DNA from: Apostichopus parvimensis
Taxonomy: Eukaryota; Echinodermata; Holothuroidea; Aspidochirotida; Stichopodidae
Length of the DNA stretch: 29,563 nt
Assembly: GCA_000934455.1 (NCBI GenBank)
Contig: KN886601.1
Span: forward strand, 1 to 29,563
Direction: 5' to 3'
Numbering within the stretch: position 1 is the stretch's first letter; each line of letters opens with the position of its first letter. A model generated the notes under the pieces. It made no database searches. It was not told the DNA's origin and saw only the letters and a list, made by a program, of their open reading frames with translations. Below, piece by piece: positions 28,811-29,563 of this stretch. The position numbers were made by a program, and so were the translations under genes.

Positions 28811-29118
28811 CCGTCCACTCAGAAATGGTCGTTCTCTCAGAAACCGTCCACTTAGAGATCGCCGCTAAAATACAGCAGCCGTCCATTTTGAAATCGCCGT
28901 TTAACGTGAGGCACCGTCCACTCAAAGAGTGTCGTTGATACACAGACCGTCTACACAGCAACCGTCGTCCATTCAGGAACCGTCGATTCAGAAATTGTCG
29001 TGACTTAGAAACCGTCGCGAATGAGAAATTGTCGTTACTCAGAAATCGTCGATTCAGAGATAGCTGCCGCAGAGATCGTCCATTCAGAGATGGTCGTCTC
29101 AGAGTTCGTCCATTTGAG
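28811..29118. repeat. Degenerate minisatellite, unit about 14-18 bp, ~19 copies
   Basis: Unit consensus about CCGTCCATTCAGAAAT, recurring as CGTCCACTCAGAAA, CGTCGATTCAGAAA, CGTCCATTCAGAGAT and similar. Copy lengths vary, yet a 126-codon frame on the minus strand (29132-28752) reads through as repeated 'LNRRFL/LNGRSL', and a plus frame reads repeated 'SEIV'. I consider both by-products of the repeat. Confidence 0.8.
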
Positions 29119-29239
29119 TGACAGCCTAACATGCATATTGATATCGTGGGCGGGGCGTGAACTTTTCAATCACAATATTAGAGTCGACCGCGCGCACTCG
29201 ACACTCGTACCCCGTACTCTATGGCGGGCCATCAGTCTC

Positions 29240-29563
29240 AAATCATGGGAGATCGACTTATACCGTTTTAAATCGACATATACCAGTTTCCTTCGACTTA
29301 TACCAGTTTCCAGCAGCTGAAATTGACATTTACCGATTTAAATCGACATATACCAGTTTCATTCTACATATCATCGATTTAAATCGACATATACCAGTTT
29401 CATTCTACATATCATCGATTTATTTTACTTATCATCGATTTAAAAAAAATCGATGATATGTCGAAGTTAACTGGTATATGTCGATTTAAATCGATGATAT
29501 GTAGAATGAAACTGGTATATGTCAAATTAAATCGACATATACCAGTTTCATTCTACATATCAT
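29240..29563. repeat. 41-bp tandem array that inverts, forming a large palindrome
   Basis: Unit contains AATCGACATATACCAGTTTC then ATTCTACATATCATCGATTT; two full forward copies are 41 bp apart (29341, 29382). At 29431-29457 the order flips through ATCATCGATTT-AAAAA-AAATCGATGAT, and inverted copies follow to about 29515. A forward copy then resumes to the window edge. Shorter diverged units (CGACTTATACCAGTTTC) begin at about 29252. Confidence 0.9.

Noticed and set aside
23551..29563. A kinase domain downstream of the receptor tail
   Set aside because: No glycine loop, HRD or DFG block seen in any frame, and exon 10 ends in a stop.
1..29563. CRISPR arrays, bacterial operons, ribosome-binding sites
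   Set aside because: Introns, LTR/LINE/SINE/hAT elements and metazoan domains show this is an animal genome; the tandem repeats have no regular spacers.

Overview
This is a eukaryotic, intron-rich, AT-rich genomic window with one assembly gap (N at 14982-15721). Its backbone is one plus-strand gene of at least ten coding exons (6315-23550). It encodes a single-pass receptor: five or more EGF-like repeats, an Ig-like domain, a fibronectin type III domain, a transmembrane helix and a short tyrosine-rich cytoplasmic tail with no kinase domain. The ectodomain plan and the first exon's cysteine pattern resemble the Tie / angiopoietin-receptor group. This architecture, the THAP exon and the mix of mobile elements suggest a marine invertebrate deuterostome. 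An echinoderm, perhaps a sea cucumber, is my best guess, from recall and not from any search.

Layout from left to right. 1-3660: minus-strand Ty3/Gypsy LTR retrotransposon running off the left edge (pol, gag, a tRNA-Leu-type primer-binding site, one LTR). 4767-5029: a minus-strand first coding exon of an unrecognised gene. 5683-5766: a triple tandem of a near-perfect palindrome. 6315-23550: the receptor gene. Its third intron holds three minus-strand exon-like blocks of a decayed gene, a 5'-truncated LINE and an old tandem repeat. Its sixth intron holds a tRNA-derived SINE. Its seventh intron holds a THAP zinc-finger ORF lying between a pair of 31-bp inverted repeats. 23551-25375: probable 3' UTR and flank. 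25376-26152: a decayed LINE reverse-transcriptase fragment split by a 591-bp hAT-type MITE with an exact 8-bp target duplication. 26153-28810: nothing recognised. 28811-29118: degenerate ~16-bp minisatellite. 29240-29563: a 41-bp repeat array that reverses orientation and forms a large imperfect palindrome.

All receptor exons from the EGF repeats to FN3 are bounded by phase-1 introns, so they are shufflable modules; the phase changes only around the transmembrane exon. The summed coding length (1745 nt) keeps a single frame to a TAG at 23548. The cytoplasmic tail carries six tyrosines in SH2-type contexts, including a YxxL pair and a TxYxxV motif. This suggests signalling through recruited partners rather than an intrinsic kinase. 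Two possible acceptors 22 nt apart at the last exon would give a long or a very short tail.
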